Shown here one piece after another: positions 6,422 to 6,988 of a stretch of 6,988 bases of DNA; within the stretch, counting starts at the first letter, position 1; each line of letters starts with the position of its first letter. Below the pieces are notes generated by a model. It saw only the letters and a list, made by a program, of their open reading frames with translations. It did not search any database and was not told the DNA's origin. Origin of the DNA: an uncultured Sphingomonadaceae bacterium (GTDB lineage Bacteria > Pseudomonadota > Alphaproteobacteria > Sphingomonadales > Sphingomonadaceae); assembly GCA_938016505.1 (NCBI GenBank), contig CALLWN010000052.1:1-6988 (forward strand). Direction: 5' to 3'. The position numbers were made by a program, and so were the translations under genes.

Positions 6422-6988
6422 CTAGCGCCAGCGAAGATTGTCGCGCGAGAGCTGGTCGAGCCGATGCTTGCCCATGAGCTTCATGTCGCGCTCGAGCTCG
6501 GCCTGCAGGAGCCCGAGCGCGCGCCGCACCCCGGCCTCGCCGCCGGCGGCAAGCGCGTAGAGGTAGAGCCGGCCGCCCGAGCAGGCCCGGGCGCCGACCG
6601 AAAGCGCCTTCAGCACATGGGTGCCGCGGCGGATCCCGCCGTCGCAGATCACCTCGATCCGGTCGCCGACTGCATCGACGATCTCGGCAAGCTGGTCGAA
6701 GGGCGCGCGCGACCCGTCGAGCTGGCGGCCGCCATGGTTCGAGACCATGATCGCATCCGCACCGATGGCAACGGCGCGGCGGGCGTCGGCCACGCTCATG
6801 ATGCCCTTCAGGCAGAAGGGTCCGCCCCACGCCTTGCGGATCGCCTCGGCCTTCGCCCAGTCGAGCCATGGGTCGAGCATCCGGGTGAAATAGTCCCCGA
6901 CCGACATTGCCGTGCGGCTCCCCTCGGCGAGGTGGGTGTCGAGATTGGGCAGGCGGAACCTCTCGCGGCCGAAGAAGTTCAGCACCCA
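6422..6988 (-). CDS. FMN-dependent 2-hydroxy-acid oxidase/dehydrogenase (LldD / glycolate oxidase family), C-terminal half
   Basis: Oxidises a 2-hydroxy acid (lactate, glycolate or mandelate type) to the 2-oxo acid using FMN; the exact substrate cannot be told from this half. The 188 visible residues enter in frame from the right edge (WVLNFFGRERF...), so the true start lies outside; family members are about 360-400 aa, so roughly the N-terminal half is missing. Counting from the edge, K61 in LKGIMS is the conserved FMN-binding lysine; SNHGGRQLD (83-91) holds the catalytic histidine H85 and substrate-binding arginine R88; DGGIRRG (116-122) and VGARACSGGR (131-140) form the FMN phosphate site. 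The end, ALAAGGEAGV followed by an LQAELERDMKLMG helix, is typical of the family. It stops with TAG at 6422-6424. It is the first of three co-directional genes, but the 186-nt gap after it makes a shared transcript uncertain. Confidence 0.93.
   Translation of the reverse strand, partial: WVLNFFGRERFRLPNLDTHLAEGSRTAMSVGDYFTRMLDPWLDWAKAEAIRKAWGGPFCLKGIMSVADARRAVAIGADAIMVSNHGGRQLDGSRAPFDQLAEIVDAVGDRIEVICDGGIRRGTHVLKALSVGARACSGGRLYLYALAAGGEAGVRRALGLLQAELERDMKLMGKHRLDQLSRDNLRWR

Noticed and set aside
5607..6869. Long minus-strand open frame of 420 codons spanning the oxidase and barrel genes.
   Set aside because: It is an arginine-rich shadow in another frame, crosses the end of one real gene and the start of another, and shows no domain.

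Overview
The window is GC-rich, about 70% by eye over most of its length. It carries three genes, all on the minus strand. In transcription order they are: the 3' half of an FMN-dependent 2-hydroxy-acid oxidase/dehydrogenase (6988 to 6422, running off the right edge), a small outer-membrane beta-barrel protein (6235 to 5507), and a very large gene for the trifunctional enzyme propionyl-CoA synthase, Pcs (5312 to 63). A Gram-negative host is implied by the signal peptide and terminal phenylalanine of the barrel protein. High GC, strong C/G third-position bias and the style of the 2-hydroxy-acid oxidase suggest a proteobacterium, most likely alphaproteobacterial. Pcs is best known from the 3-hydroxypropionate bicycle of Chloroflexus and also occurs in aerobic anoxygenic phototrophs such as Erythrobacter. 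This is inference, not a taxonomic assignment.

Pcs activates 3-hydroxypropionate to its CoA ester, dehydrates it to acryloyl-CoA and reduces that to propionyl-CoA in one polypeptide. The acyl-CoA synthetase and enoyl-CoA hydratase domains show all the catalytic motifs I can check. The reductase domain is normal until close to its end. No other gene of the 3-hydroxypropionate pathway is visible. The oxidase handles 2-hydroxy acids, so a link to Pcs through organic-acid use is possible but unproven.

The most notable feature is the left end. At about position 245-270 the Pcs reading frame leaves Pcs-like sequence and enters, in frame, a 60-residue tail that does not resemble any Pcs C-terminus I know. 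The tail resembles the end of the L-2-amino-thiazoline-4-carboxylic acid hydrolase-like (or V4R-like) families. GC falls from about 70% to 50% in the tail and 37% beyond the stop. The last roughly 140-150 residues of a normal Pcs are missing. This is either a real recombination/gene fusion that truncates the reductase, or a chimeric assembly join; the sequence alone cannot decide.

The two gaps between genes (5313-5506 and 6236-6421) hold a ribosome-binding site each and one GC-rich hairpin, but no clear promoter. I saw no RNA genes, mobile elements, CRISPR arrays or tandem repeats.
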